Below are positions 16,706-27,610 of a stretch of 64,000 nucleotides of DNA, piece after piece (within the stretch, counting starts at the first letter, position 1; every line of letters begins with the position of its first letter). Source of the stretch: Aeromicrobium sp. Root472D3. GTDB lineage: Bacteria; Actinomycetota; Actinomycetes; Propionibacteriales; Nocardioidaceae. The notes under the pieces were generated by a model. That model was not told the DNA's origin, did no database searches, and saw only the letters and a list, made by a program, of their open reading frames with translations. The translations under genes and the position numbers were made by a program. The stretch is taken from NCBI RefSeq assembly GCF_001426485.1, contig NZ_LMET01000001.1, forward strand, positions 2,937,380 through 3,001,379, given 5' to 3'.

Positions 16706-17625
16706 CCCGGCGGCAGCGGCAGGCGCCGCACGCTGCCGAACCACCGCTCCGTCCGGTCGATCGGATCGGTGAACGCGATCTCCTGCGCGAGCAGCTGCAA
16801 CGGCGTCGTGAAGTCGTCGATCGCGACGTCCCGGACGACCGGGTACAGCGGGTCGTCCACGATCGGGATGCCCAGCCCGGCGAGGTGCACCCGCAGCTGG
16901 TGGGTGCGTCCGGTGCGGGGCGTCAGCCGGTAGCGACCGAGGCCGCCCTCGCCCGCGTCCACCAGCTCGACGAGCGTCTCGGCGTTGACCGGCGCACCGG
17001 GCACGACCTCGGCCTGCCAGCTGCCACGCCGCTTGACCAGGTGGTTCGTGACCGTGCACGGCAGCTCGAGGTCCGCGCGCACGGGCGCCAGCGCACCGTA
17101 CGTCTTGCGGACCGTCCCCCGCTGGAACATCGTCTGGTACGGCCCCCGCCACCGCCGCTCGGTCGCGAGCATGAGCAGCCCGGACGTCACCCGGTCGAGC
17201 CGGTGCAGGGGCGACAGCTCCGGCAGCCCGAGCTCGTCGCGCAGGCGCACGACGACGCTCTGGCGGATGTGCTGGCCGCGCGGGATCGACGACAGGAACG
17301 CCGGCTTGTCGACGACGACGAGCCGCTCGTCGCGGTGGACGACGTGGATCTCACCCGGCACCTCGACCTCGTCGGGCAGGTCGCGGTGGAACCAGACGAA
17401 CGTGTGCGGCGTGTACGGCTCGTCGTCGCGGACGGGCGTCAGGTCGTCGTGCACGAACCGGCGCTCGGCCAGCATCGCGGCGATGTCGACGCGCTCGGGC
17501 AGGCGGTCGCGCAGCCACGCGCCCATCGTCGGCCACGGGTCGGGGCGGGGCACGCCGCGATCGGGCGTGCGCAGCCAGGCGGCGGCGAGCCCGTGGCGTG
17601 GCGGCAGCGGCGAACGGGGAGGCAC
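16693..17625 (-). CDS. RluA-family pseudouridine synthase
   Basis: The product is 310 residues from GTG 17625, whose G is also the last base of the upstream stop (TAGTG). The RluA-type active site is LSPLHRLDRVTSGLLMLA, with the catalytic aspartate in HRLD. VVVDKPAFLSSIPRG and RTGRTHQLRVHLAGLGIPIVDDPLY are the other conserved motifs. There is no S4 domain. Enzymes of this family isomerise uridine to pseudouridine in rRNA or tRNA; the exact site cannot be told. The reading frame is open much further upstream, but that part is antisense or overlap with neighbouring genes. It is the last gene of a leftward overlapping trio. Confidence 0.9.
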   Translation of the reverse strand: MPPRSPLPPRHGLAAAWLRTPDRGVPRPDPWPTMGAWLRDRLPERVDIAAMLAERRFVHDDLTPVRDDEPYTPHTFVWFHRDLPDEVEVPGEIHVVHRDERLVVVDKPAFLSSIPRGQHIRQSVVVRLRDELGLPELSPLHRLDRVTSGLLMLATERRWRGPYQTMFQRGTVRKTYGALAPVRADLELPCTVTNHLVKRRGSWQAEVVPGAPVNAETLVELVDAGEGGLGRYRLTPRTGRTHQLRVHLAGLGIPIVDDPLYPVVRDVAIDDFTTPLQLLAQEIAFTDPIDRTERWFGSVRRLPLPPGQAS

Positions 17626-18239
17626 TACTGCGGCGACAGCCGGCTGCGCAGCGGCGGCAGCTCGGGACGGATCGAGCTGTGGAAGGCGCCCCGGAACAGC
17701 ACGACGTGGTCCTCGTCGTCCCACCGCGCTCCGACGACCTCCTCCAGCGCGCCCATGGCGTCCGGCCGTCCCGACACGAACCGGCGCCACTGCTGGGGCG
17801 TCGCGTGCAGCAGGAAGATCTCGCCGTCGTCCTCGACGACCTCGACGACGCCGTGCCGCACGAGATTGGCGTTGCCGTACGAACGACGCAGGGCCTCCTC
17901 GACCTCCGGCACGTCGACGGGGGGCCGCGGGCCCGGCTCGACGGTCTCGTGGACGATCGACGACCGCCACCGGGCCAGCGCGAACGTCGCGTACGACCCG
18001 GCGTCGTCGAGCCCGCTGGCCACCCGCCAGGCCCGGTCGAACAGCAGCCGCGACGTGACCGTGTCGTGGCCGTCCTCGACCGTCAGCAGCAGGTCGTCGA
18101 ACCCGTCGTCGCCGCGCACCACGCGCAGCGCGGTGATCCGGTACTCGTCGCCGTACCCGTCGCTGCGGTCGAGACCGTCGGCGACGGCGTCGGCCGCGAA
18201 GATGGCCCGCAGCGCCTCGACGAGCTCGTCGTCCGTCAC
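17625..18239 (-). CDS. Conserved hypothetical protein
   Basis: The product is 204 residues, starting at GTG 18239 with DDELVEALRAIFAAD. It has no transmembrane segment or signal peptide. Strands such as DEYRITALRVVRGDDGFDDLLLTVE and GEIFLLHATPQQWRRFV suggest a mixed alpha/beta cytosolic protein. The start overlaps the DUF1272 stop (GTGA at 18239-18236), and the stop overlaps the pseudouridine synthase start. The three genes are therefore probably one operon. The family is not recognised and the shared operon is the only clue. Confidence 0.65.
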   Translation of the reverse strand: MTDDELVEALRAIFAADAVADGLDRSDGYGDEYRITALRVVRGDDGFDDLLLTVEDGHDTVTSRLLFDRAWRVASGLDDAGSYATFALARWRSSIVHETVEPGPRPPVDVPEVEEALRRSYGNANLVRHGVVEVVEDDGEIFLLHATPQQWRRFVSGRPDAMGALEEVVGARWDDEDHVVLFRGAFHSSIRPELPPLRSRLSPQ

Positions 18240-18484
18240 GCCGGCACCGGCCGGCAGCCGGGGTTGAACACGCGCACCGTCGACGGCGGGTCGTCCACGA
18301 GCCGCGACGCCGACGGGACGGGCCGGCGGGCGAGGCCCCCACCGCAGTTGGGGCACACGCCGCGCAGGACGGTGGTGGCGCACTCCAGGCACCACGTGCA
18401 CTCGTAGCTGCAGATCAGGACGTCCGGCGACGACGGGTCGAGGTCGGTGTCACAGCACTCGCAGCTCGGGCGGATGTCCAGCAT
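18236..18484 (-). CDS. DUF1272 zinc-binding protein
   Basis: The 82-residue product starts MLDIRPSCECCDTDLDPSS and has the full cysteine pattern of the DUF1272 family: CECC, CSYECTWCLEC and CPNCGGG. This should bind one or two zinc ions. The family has no known function. A Pro/Arg-rich tail follows the zinc motifs. It is the first gene of the leftward trio ending with the RluA-type synthase and overlaps the next gene by four bases. ATG 18484 is the natural start because the family motif begins there. Confidence 0.85.
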   Translation of the reverse strand: MLDIRPSCECCDTDLDPSSPDVLICSYECTWCLECATTVLRGVCPNCGGGLARRPVPSASRLVDDPPSTVRVFNPGCRPVPA

Positions 18485-18525
18485 GGGTCCAGTATGGGGC
18501 TCGCGGGCGCGGGCGCGGGCAACGA

Positions 18526-18570
18526 CGCATCGCGTCAGTCGCGGGCAGCGGCGCATCGCGTCAGTCGCGG
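18526..18570. repeat. 19-bp direct repeat at a gene 3' end
   Basis: CGCATCGCGTCAGTCGCGG occurs at 18526-18544 and again at 18552-18570, 7 bases apart. The second copy contains the stop of the leftward gene at 18561. It looks like a small local duplication, possibly by slippage. Confidence 0.7.
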
Positions 18571-19595
18571 ACGCCGAGCAGGCGCACGACCTCGTCGGAG
18601 GCGTAGAACGGTGCCAGCTCGGCCCTCAGCACCCGCTCGAGCTCGCCGGACTCGACGAGCGTCCCGACGACGGCGGGCGCGAACCGCACGACGTCGGCCA
18701 CGAGGTCGGCTCGGTCGAGGTCGAGCTGCTCGAGCAGCTCACCGGGCGTGTAGCCGCCGAACGCCTCGAAGAACCCGTCGACGACGGCGTGGCCGAGCGC
18801 CACCACGCGGGGGTGGCCGAGGACGGAGACCGTCAGGTCGTGGGCCGCGTCGACGACGCCCGACACCTGCTCGACGTCGGCGTCGTCGCCGAGACCGCGC
18901 ACGGGCTCGGCCGCGACGAGGTCCCACACCTGCAGCACCGCGTCGCGGGTCGTCGGATCGCGCAGGGTGTCGACGATGATGCGGTTCAGTCGGCGCACCG
19001 CCAGCGTGCCGCCCTTGCCGGCCGTGTCGGCCAGCAGGCCGTCGAGCTGCTTGTCGGCCGCGCCGACCATGCCCGCCGCCGCCTTGGTGCCCATCGACAG
19101 CAGGGAGCCGAGGCCGGGCACCTTGTCGGCGACCGCCTGGTTCGCCGCGATCGCCTCGCCCACGATGCGGCCCATGAAGCGGGTCGCGGTGGCGCCGACC
19201 AGCGGGCTCGCGGTGAGCCGCTCCAGCGCGCGCTCGAGCACGGGCGTCAGCGCCAGCGTCTCGTCGAGCAGTCGCTCGACCTGCTCGCGGTCGACGACGT
19301 CGCCGAGTGGGAAGGCCTCCGCCGGGCCCGCGACCGCGAGCTCGCGGCCGAGCTCGATGAACGCGGCGACGGCGGGGCTGCCCGGCACGTCGGTCAGCGC
19401 CCTGCCGACGACGACCTTGACGGCCTCGGGGTCGACCAGGTCGGCGAGCTGATGACCGTCCGCCGCGTCGAGCACCGCGGTCGCGATCCGCGTCACGGTC
19501 ACGGTCAGCTCGTCGCCCGTCAGGCGGGCGAGGTGGAAGGCGACCTGGGCGTCGAGCAGTCGGTCGCCGAGCGGCACGGCGTCGTCGGTGGGCAC
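18561..19595 (-). CDS. Conserved hypothetical helical protein
   Basis: The product is 344 residues from GTG 19595. It is rich in Ala, Val, Leu and Asp and appears almost fully alpha-helical, without transmembrane segments or signal. Repeated short blocks such as VERLLDETLALTPVLERALERLTASPLVG and MGTKAAAGMVGAADKQLDGLL suggest amphipathic helices able to pack or touch membranes. The C-terminal stop lies within a small direct repeat. It is monocistronic as far as I can tell. No family is recognised, and no function is proposed. Confidence 0.65.
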   Translation of the reverse strand: MPTDDAVPLGDRLLDAQVAFHLARLTGDELTVTVTRIATAVLDAADGHQLADLVDPEAVKVVVGRALTDVPGSPAVAAFIELGRELAVAGPAEAFPLGDVVDREQVERLLDETLALTPVLERALERLTASPLVGATATRFMGRIVGEAIAANQAVADKVPGLGSLLSMGTKAAAGMVGAADKQLDGLLADTAGKGGTLAVRRLNRIIVDTLRDPTTRDAVLQVWDLVAAEPVRGLGDDADVEQVSGVVDAAHDLTVSVLGHPRVVALGHAVVDGFFEAFGGYTPGELLEQLDLDRADLVADVVRFAPAVVGTLVESGELERVLRAELAPFYASDEVVRLLGVRD

Positions 19596-19650
19596 ACCCC
19601 GACGGTACGTCACCCGCGCCGTCCGGGTGGGCCGATCGGCGGGCCGCGGG

Positions 19651-20583
19651 TCAGGCGGTCGTCAGGCCCTCGCGCACCTCGTCGAGCGCCGTGTCGATCG
19701 TGACGCGCGGCGACCAGCCCCAGGCCCGCGCCCGGTCGGCGACGATGCGACCGGTCCAGGCGGGCCCGTCGTCCCACACCGGCGCGACGTCGACCGCGTC
19801 GGCGACGACCTGCACGTAGTCGCGCATCGGCACGGCACCGGCGGCGACGTTGACGGGCGTGCACCCGCCGAGCACCGGGCCCTCGGAGGCGTCGTCACCC
19901 GGGGTGACGACGCCGACCGCGACGTCCGCGGCGAGGGCCGCGAGGTCCGTGACGTGCACCCAGGCGAACGACTGGTCGGCGAGCGCGTGCCGGTGCTCCT
20001 CGTCGTCGCGCATCCCGGCGGGCCGCAGCGTGTTCCAGACCGACGACTCGCCCGTTCCGAGGATCGCCGGGGGCCGCAGCAGCACCCGCGTGATGCCGTC
20101 GACCCGGGCGAGGGCGGCGTCGGTGTCGCGCTTGGTGACGCTGTAGTCGTTCGCGTCGTCGCCGACCAGGGCCGAGCCCTCGGACACGTCGCCGACGCCC
20201 GGCGACCTGTCGTAGACCGCAGCGGTCGACACGTGCACCAGGATGGCGACGCCGGCGTCGGCCGCGGCCTGCGCGATCGTGCCGGTGCCGACGACGCCGA
20301 TCTGCTGCTGGGCCTCGCGGTCGGACTGCATCGGGTGCACCGTCGTGACGACGGCGTCGGCACCCCGGACCGCCTGCGCGGCGACGGTCGGGTCGGTGAA
20401 CTCCCCGACGACCTCCTCGACGCCCGGGAGGGACGGTGCGGTGCCGGCCCGGCGCACGACGGCGCGCACCGTGGCGCCACGTGCCACCAGGGCGTCGCAC
20501 ACCCGGGCGCCGACGAAGCCGTTGGCGCCGGTCACGACGACGGTGGGGCGGGGGGACGTGTCAGGGCTCGAGGGGGACGTCAT
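19651..20583 (-). CDS. NAD-dependent epimerase/dehydratase family protein
   Basis: The product is 310 residues and belongs to the extended SDR group. The dinucleotide loop is VTGANGFVGARV near residue 17. The catalytic pair is in DYSVTKRDTD (YxxxK), preceded by the serine in VHVSTAAVY. RVLLRPPAILGTG is the typical segment after the active site. The family acts on nucleotide sugars or other small alcohols and ketones; the substrate is not predictable. ATG 20583 is preceded by GGAG at a good distance. The gene appears monocistronic between the helical hypothetical and VOC genes. Confidence 0.85.
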   Translation of the reverse strand: MTSPSSPDTSPRPTVVVTGANGFVGARVCDALVARGATVRAVVRRAGTAPSLPGVEEVVGEFTDPTVAAQAVRGADAVVTTVHPMQSDREAQQQIGVVGTGTIAQAAADAGVAILVHVSTAAVYDRSPGVGDVSEGSALVGDDANDYSVTKRDTDAALARVDGITRVLLRPPAILGTGESSVWNTLRPAGMRDDEEHRHALADQSFAWVHVTDLAALAADVAVGVVTPGDDASEGPVLGGCTPVNVAAGAVPMRDYVQVVADAVDVAPVWDDGPAWTGRIVADRARAWGWSPRVTIDTALDEVREGLTTA

Positions 20584-20628
20584 GCGCTCCACTGTGCCAC
20601 CGGCCGACCACTCCCACCGGTCGACGGC

Positions 20629-21011
20629 TCACGCCGACTGGATGAGGTCCCAGCCGTTGCCGTAGAGGTCGTCGAACACCGCGACGGTGCCGTAGGCCTC
20701 GTGGCGCGGCTCCTCGCGGAAGCGCACGCCGGCCGCGACCATGTGGCGGTGGTCGCGCTCGAAGTCGTCGGTCTCGAGGAAGAACAGCACGACTCCCCCG
20801 CCCTGGCGACCGACCGCGGCCCGCTGCTCGTCGCCCAGCGCGGGCTTGAGCACCAGCGCGGCCCCCGCGCCGCCCCGCGGGGCCACGACGGTGCGGCGCC
20901 GGTCGGGCCCGATCTCGTCGGAGACGACCTCGAAGCCGAGCATCTCGCGGAAGAACGTCAGCGCCTCGTCGATGTCGTGGACGAGGTAGTTGATCGACGC
21001 GATCGACGGCA

Positions 21012-21012
<1 letters not shown>
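20629..21012 (-). CDS. VOC (glyoxalase-like) family protein
   Basis: The product is 127 residues with two beta-alpha-beta-beta-beta units typical of the vicinal oxygen chelate fold. It starts IASINYLVHDIDEALTFFREMLGFEVVSDE and ends EAYGTVAVFDDLYGNGWDLIQ. Such proteins bind a metal and act as lyases, dioxygenases or antibiotic-binding proteins; this one cannot be assigned further. The ATG shares one base with the ligA stop (TGATG at 21014-21010), so it is translationally coupled to ligA. A role in repair is not implied by that. Confidence 0.8.
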
Positions 21013-23174
<2,162 letters not shown>

Positions 23175-23202
23175 TTATCGCCGCACGGGGACAGTGCCGC
23201 GC

Positions 23203-24099
23203 TCAGCGGTCGGGCAGGGCGAACGACGGGTAGCCCGACCCCGCACCCGGCGACTCGACGCTGAGCGATCCGGCCACGGCCGCCGCCTCGACGCACTCGC
23301 GCAGGCCCAGACCGCGCGCCAGCCCCGCGGCCAGCACCCCCACGAACGCGTCGCCGGCCCCCGTCGTGTCCACGACCCGGCGAGGGGCCGGCGAGGGCAC
23401 GTGGCGGACGCCGTCGGCGGTCACGAGCACGGCACCCTGCGCACCGAGCGTCACGACCGCGCTCCGGCACCGCAGCAGCAGGGCGTCACGGGCGTCGACG
23501 ACGTCGTCCGCGTCGCGCACGGTCCGCCCCAGCAGCTCGGACGCCTCGTGCTCGTTGACGACCAGGGGGTCGGCGACCGCGACGACGTCCGGCACGTCGC
23601 GGTACGGGGCCAGGTTGACCACGACGCGGGTGCCGGCGTCGGCCGCGGCGCCGACCGCCTCGGCCACGACGACCTCGGGCACCTCGCTCTGCACCACGAG
23701 GACGTCCGCCGAGCGGACGCGCGAACGTCCTGACCCGTCGAGCACGACCTCGGCGTTGGCGCCCATCGCGACGACGATCTGGTTGCGTCCCTCGGCGTCG
23801 ACGAAGACGTAGGCCGTGCCGGTCTCGGCGTCCGGCGACGTCGTGACGTCCGTGACGTCGACCCCGGCGTCGGCGAGGGCGGCCCGTAACGTCTCGCCGT
23901 GGGTGCCGTCTCCCACGGCCCCGACGAGCGAGACCGCCGTGCCGGTGCGGGCGACGGCCATCGCCTGGTTGGCGCCCTTGCCACCGACGCCCTCGCGCCG
24001 CCCCGTCGCCGCGATCGTCTCGCCCTCGCCGGGGAGCCGCTCGACGCTCACGACCTCGTCGCGGTTGATGCTGCCGACCACCACCACCTCGTGCGTCAT
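23203..24099 (-). CDS. rbsK: Ribokinase-like PfkB family sugar kinase
   Basis: The product is 298 residues of the PfkB family. It starts EVVVVGSINRDEVVSVERLPGEGET and has GGKGANQAMAVAR near residue 38, a signature of ribokinase. The C-terminal catalytic motif VVDTTGAGDAFVGVLAAGL contains the base aspartate. Ribokinase converts D-ribose to ribose 5-phosphate with ATP. In this cluster it can phosphorylate the sugar released by the nucleoside hydrolase at 25682. Its ATG overlaps the SDR stop (ATGA, 24096-24099), making it the last gene of the leftward island operon. Ribose is the likeliest substrate but another pentose is possible. Confidence 0.88.
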   Translation of the reverse strand: MTHEVVVVGSINRDEVVSVERLPGEGETIAATGRREGVGGKGANQAMAVARTGTAVSLVGAVGDGTHGETLRAALADAGVDVTDVTTSPDAETGTAYVFVDAEGRNQIVVAMGANAEVVLDGSGRSRVRSADVLVVQSEVPEVVVAEAVGAAADAGTRVVVNLAPYRDVPDVVAVADPLVVNEHEASELLGRTVRDADDVVDARDALLLRCRSAVVTLGAQGAVLVTADGVRHVPSPAPRRVVDTTGAGDAFVGVLAAGLARGLGLRECVEAAAVAGSLSVESPGAGSGYPSFALPDR

Positions 24100-24875
24100 C
24101 GCACCAGTGTCCTGCCACCGTCGATGACCAGGACGTGGCCCGTCACGAAGCCGCCGGCCTCGCTCGCGAGGTACTGGAACCCCGCGGCGATGTCGTCGGC
24201 CCGTCCCACCCGGCGGACCGGCTGACCGGATGCGGTGTCGGCGACCCCGTCCGGTCCGAGCGAGTTGACGGGGTCCAGCGTCTGCGGCGTCTCGATGATG
24301 CCCGGAGCGATGGCGTTGACCGTGATGCCCGACGGCCCGAGCTCGGCCGCGAGCGCCCGCACCATGCCGGTGATCCCGGCCTTCGCCGCGGCGTAGTGCG
24401 CGTGCGCGTCCCAGGCCTCGATGACGCCGACCGTCGACGTCGTGGCCAGCATCCGGCCGGATCCCGCGGCTCGCATGGCCGGCAGTGCTGCCCGGAACAG
24501 CCGCCACACGCCCGTCAGGTCGACGTCGATCGTGTCGTTGAAGTCGGCCTCGGTCATCTCGGCGAGCGGGGCGATCCGGGCGATCGCCGCGTTCGCCACG
24601 ACGACGTCGACCCGTCCGAAGCGATCGACGGCCGTCGCGACGAGCCGCTCGACGTCGGCCTCGCTGCGCACGTCCACGCCGACGACCTCGACGGCCGCGC
24701 CGGCAGCCGTCGCGTCGGCCACGACCGCGCTCATGTCGTGGCCGTCGACGGCGTGGTCGGCGAGCACCAGGGATGCGCCCGCCTGGGCGAACCGGCGGGC
24801 TGTCGCCGCCCCGATGCCCGATCCGGCGCCCGTGATGACGGCCACCTGGCCCTTCAGGCTGAACACGTCGCTCAT
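24096..24875 (-). CDS. SDR family oxidoreductase (island copy 1)
   Basis: This is a classical 259-residue short-chain dehydrogenase. It has the cofactor loop VITGAGSGIGAATARRF near residue 14, ANAAIARI as the NNAG equivalent, the serine in TTSTVGV and the catalytic HYAAAKAG (YxxxK). The strand-2 acid in VLADHAVD suggests preference for NAD. A very good ribosome site, GGAGGAGAG, precedes ATG 24875. It sits between a second SDR gene and ribokinase in the nucleoside-uptake cluster, so it probably oxidises or reduces an intermediate of that pathway. The substrate is unknown. Confidence 0.9.
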   Translation of the reverse strand: MSDVFSLKGQVAVITGAGSGIGAATARRFAQAGASLVLADHAVDGHDMSAVVADATAAGAAVEVVGVDVRSEADVERLVATAVDRFGRVDVVVANAAIARIAPLAEMTEADFNDTIDVDLTGVWRLFRAALPAMRAAGSGRMLATTSTVGVIEAWDAHAHYAAAKAGITGMVRALAAELGPSGITVNAIAPGIIETPQTLDPVNSLGPDGVADTASGQPVRRVGRADDIAAGFQYLASEAGGFVTGHVLVIDGGRTLVR

Positions 24876-24902
24876 CGTCTCTCCTCCATCGATCTGTCAG
24901 GT

Positions 24903-25685
24903 CTAGTACGCGGTCCAGCCACCGTCGACCGACAGCACGCTGCCCGAGACGAAGGTGCTGTCGTCCGACGCCAGGTAGAGCGCCGCCCCGGCCACGTCCT
25001 CGGGACGTCCGAGGCGCGGGAACGGGGTGCGCGACAACGAGAACTCCGTCGCCGCGTCGACCGTGCCCTCGTCGAGGTACGCGCGCTCCCCCGGGTGGTC
25101 GCCGGTGATGATGCGTCCGGGGGCGATCGCGTTGACCACGATGCCCCACCGCGCGTAGTCCACCGCGAGCTGCCGCGTGAGCTGGATGACACCGGCCTTC
25201 GCGACCGCGTACCCGAGGGCCGCGGGCGGAGCGGTGATGCCGAGCTGCGATGCCATGTTGACGACCCTGCCCCGCACCCCTGTGATCTCGTCCTGGTCGA
25301 CCATGGCGCCGACGAACGTCCGGCACATCACGAACTGCGACGTGAGGTTGAGCGCGAGGTGGAAGTCCCACTCCTCGTCCGTGGTGTCGAGCAGCGTCGA
25401 CCCGCCGAACCGGCCGGCGTTGTTGACCAGGACGTCCACCCGTCCGTGGATCGCCAGCGCCGCCTCGAGGGCCGACTCGGCGCCCTCGGTGCGCGTGACG
25501 TCGCACCTCACGGCCGTCACCGAGGCGTCCGGACCGTGCAGGTCGGCGACCCGGGAGGCGATGTCGTCGCGGATGTCGCACGCCACCACGTGGGCGCCCT
25601 CCGCCAGGAAGCGTGCCGTGATCGCGGCGCCGAGGCCCGCGGCCGCCCCCGTGACGACCGCCGTCCTGCCGCGGAGACGGGTCAT
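24903..25685 (-). CDS. SDR family oxidoreductase (island copy 2)
   Basis: This 260-residue classical SDR has VVTGAAAGLGAAITARF near residue 10, NNAGRFGG, NMASQLG and the active-site GYAVAKAG (YxxxK). The acid after strand 2 (VVACDIRDD) suggests NAD. It is clearly different from the SDR encoded just downstream, so the two probably act on separate steps or stereoisomers. The ATG overlaps the nucleoside hydrolase stop (ATGA, 25682-25685), coupling it to the hydrolase. Substrate unknown; a sugar or ring-derived hydroxy acid would fit the surroundings. Confidence 0.9.
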   Translation of the reverse strand: MTRLRGRTAVVTGAAAGLGAAITARFLAEGAHVVACDIRDDIASRVADLHGPDASVTAVRCDVTRTEGAESALEAALAIHGRVDVLVNNAGRFGGSTLLDTTDEEWDFHLALNLTSQFVMCRTFVGAMVDQDEITGVRGRVVNMASQLGITAPPAALGYAVAKAGVIQLTRQLAVDYARWGIVVNAIAPGRIITGDHPGERAYLDEGTVDAATEFSLSRTPFPRLGRPEDVAGAALYLASDDSTFVSGSVLSVDGGWTAY

Positions 25686-26659
25686 GCGGGGGTGCCTGCG
25701 GTCAGCGCCGCCACCAGCACCTCGGGGAAGCCGCCGTCCGTCTCGAGCACGACCCGGCAGTTGCCGCCGGTGATGTCGGTGAACCCCCGGTAGCGGGTGC
25801 GCGTGTCGCAGATCGTCGCACCGCGCCCCGGGCCGTCCGTGCAGTCGACGACCACGTCGATCACGGGGGCCGTCACCGGCACGACGTCGCCCGTCAGCAC
25901 CCCTGCGGCCAACGCGTCGTGGCACGGGGAGCTGCGGTGGCCGTACGACTCCGTGCCGTAGGCGGCGAAGTAGAACTCGGTCGCGGCCGAGACGAACGCG
26001 GCCTCGGGAGAGCCGTCGGCGTCCAGGGCGGTCCGGTGGTCGTCGGTGAGGACCTCGCGCATCGTGACGTCGAGCGGCACCAGCGTCGTCTCCCACGCGG
26101 CCGAGATGACGGTCTGCGCGCCCTCGGGATCGTGGATGATGTTGGCCTCGGCCGCGGGCGACTGGTTGCCGGGCGCGTCCGCGGCACCGCCCATGATGAC
26201 GACGTCGTGGACGCGGTCGGTCAGTCCGTAGATCGCCTCCAGCGCGTGGGCCAGGTTGGTGAGCGGGCCGATCGCCAGGATCCTGAGCTCGCCCGCGTGC
26301 TCGGTCGACAGACGGTCGATCAGCTCGACCGCCGTCTCCTCGACGGGTCGGGCCGTCACGTCGAGCGGCAGCCCCGCGTCGCCGAGGCCGTCGCTGCCGT
26401 GGACGTGCGTGGCCAGGTAGGTGACCTCGCCGACGAGCGGGCGCTCGGCCCCCACCGCCACCGGGACGTCCGTGCGACCGACCAGCTCGAGCACACGGAG
26501 GCTGTTGACCGCGCACTGTCGCGCCGTGTTGTTGCCGAACACCGTCGTCACGCCGACGAGCTCGACGTCGTCGTGGGCCGACAGGTACAGCAGTGCCATC
26601 GCGTCGTCGATGCCGGTGTCGCAGTCGACGAGCACAGGGGTCTTGCGGGGGTGCGTCAT
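25682..26659 (-). CDS. Nucleoside hydrolase (IU-NH family)
   Basis: The product is 325 residues. The N-terminal calcium-binding motif is VLVDCDTGIDDAMALLYLS near residue 10, with the aspartate cluster of inosine-uridine hydrolases. IGPLTNLAHAL, VVIMGGAADAPGN and EANIIHDPEGA follow as in the family. These enzymes split N-ribosyl bonds of nucleosides to give ribose and the free base. The location next to a BMP-type nucleoside importer and a ribokinase supports that role. Base specificity cannot be read from the sequence, and some relatives use other substrates. Confidence 0.88.
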   Translation of the reverse strand: MTHPRKTPVLVDCDTGIDDAMALLYLSAHDDVELVGVTTVFGNNTARQCAVNSLRVLELVGRTDVPVAVGAERPLVGEVTYLATHVHGSDGLGDAGLPLDVTARPVEETAVELIDRLSTEHAGELRILAIGPLTNLAHALEAIYGLTDRVHDVVIMGGAADAPGNQSPAAEANIIHDPEGAQTVISAAWETTLVPLDVTMREVLTDDHRTALDADGSPEAAFVSAATEFYFAAYGTESYGHRSSPCHDALAAGVLTGDVVPVTAPVIDVVVDCTDGPGRGATICDTRTRYRGFTDITGGNCRVVLETDGGFPEVLVAALTAGTPA

Positions 26660-26663
26660 GGGG

Positions 26664-27608
26664 TCAGCCCTTCGGGATGATGGCGGGGACGTACGTGGTC
26701 TCGGAGACGTCGTACCGGTCGCGCCGGGTCAGGCCGATGGCCTGCACCGAGAGCGCCACGACGGTCGCGACGTAGGGCAGCGCGTGGACGAGCTGCTGGA
26801 TGCCCAGGTCGGTGCCCTGGAGCCGGATCGACAGCGACGTGGCCGCTGCGAACAGCAGCGAGGCGAGGACGGTCCCCCACGGAGTCGCTCGGCCGAAGAT
26901 CACCGCCGCGAACGCGATGAACCCGAGGCCGCCGGTGAGCTGGGAGTTGAAGGACGCCACCGAGCTGGTCGAGAGGTAGGCGCCGCCGACCCCCGCGCAC
27001 GCGCCACTGATGAGGATCGTGACGGTCCGCACGAGGATCGGCTTGATGCCCACCGCGAGCGCGGCCTCGTCCGACTCGCCGACGGCCTTGACGTGCACGC
27101 CGAACCGGGTCCGGTTCAGCACGATCGCCGCCACGACGGCCAGGACGACCGTGACGTAGAGCAGCGCGCTCTGGCGGTCGAGGGCACGCCCCAGGACGGG
27201 GATGTCCGCGAGCGGTCCGAGCGGCACGCGCGGCACCAGGTCGACACCTGTGGGCGAGTAGGTGCCGGGCGAGTCCAGCACGTTCTGGACGACGAGGAGC
27301 GTGACCCCGGTAGCCAGCAGGTTGGCGGCGATGCCGGCGATGATCAGGTCGCAGCGCAGGAAGAACGCGGCGAACGCGAGGATCGCCGAGTACGCCGCAC
27401 CGGCCGCGACGGCGACGAGGACGCCGATCCACGGGTTGCCGCTCTTCGCGCCGGCGACGATGGCAGCGAGGGCGGCGACCAGCATGCAGCCGTCGAGTGC
27501 GATGTTGCTGGCCCGGGCACGTTCGGCGAACATGCCGCCGACCGCGGCGGCGAGGATCGGGACGAGGCTCGTGAGGAGGATCGCGAGGAAGTCCGCTGTG
27601 GCGTTCAT
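26664..27608 (-). CDS. ABC importer permease (NupQ/YufQ-like)
   Basis: The product is 314 residues and very hydrophobic with about eight to ten membrane helices. ERARASNIALDGCMLVAA near residue 28, FFLRCDLIIAGIAANLLATG and the cytoplasmic loop GVHVKAVGESDEAALAVGI are typical of the branched-chain/simple-sugar permease family paired with BMP-type binding proteins. It makes the membrane channel together with the product of 27611. The four-gene set of binding protein, double ATPase and two permeases matches the nucleoside importers of Bacillus and Lactococcus. Four bases separate it from the nucleoside hydrolase downstream. Confidence 0.9.
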   Translation of the reverse strand: MNATADFLAILLTSLVPILAAAVGGMFAERARASNIALDGCMLVAALAAIVAGAKSGNPWIGVLVAVAAGAAYSAILAFAAFFLRCDLIIAGIAANLLATGVTLLVVQNVLDSPGTYSPTGVDLVPRVPLGPLADIPVLGRALDRQSALLYVTVVLAVVAAIVLNRTRFGVHVKAVGESDEAALAVGIKPILVRTVTILISGACAGVGGAYLSTSSVASFNSQLTGGLGFIAFAAVIFGRATPWGTVLASLLFAAATSLSIRLQGTDLGIQQLVHALPYVATVVALSVQAIGLTRRDRYDVSETTYVPAIIPKG

Positions 27609-27610
27609 GG

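Noticed and set aside
14283..16772. 829-codon open frame on the plus strand
   Set aside because: It is antisense to the flavoprotein gene and its translation has shadow-frame composition with no recognisable domain.
18526..18570. Attachment site of a mobile element
   Set aside because: The 19-bp direct repeats are only 7 bases apart and no integrase or cargo is associated; local slippage is simpler.
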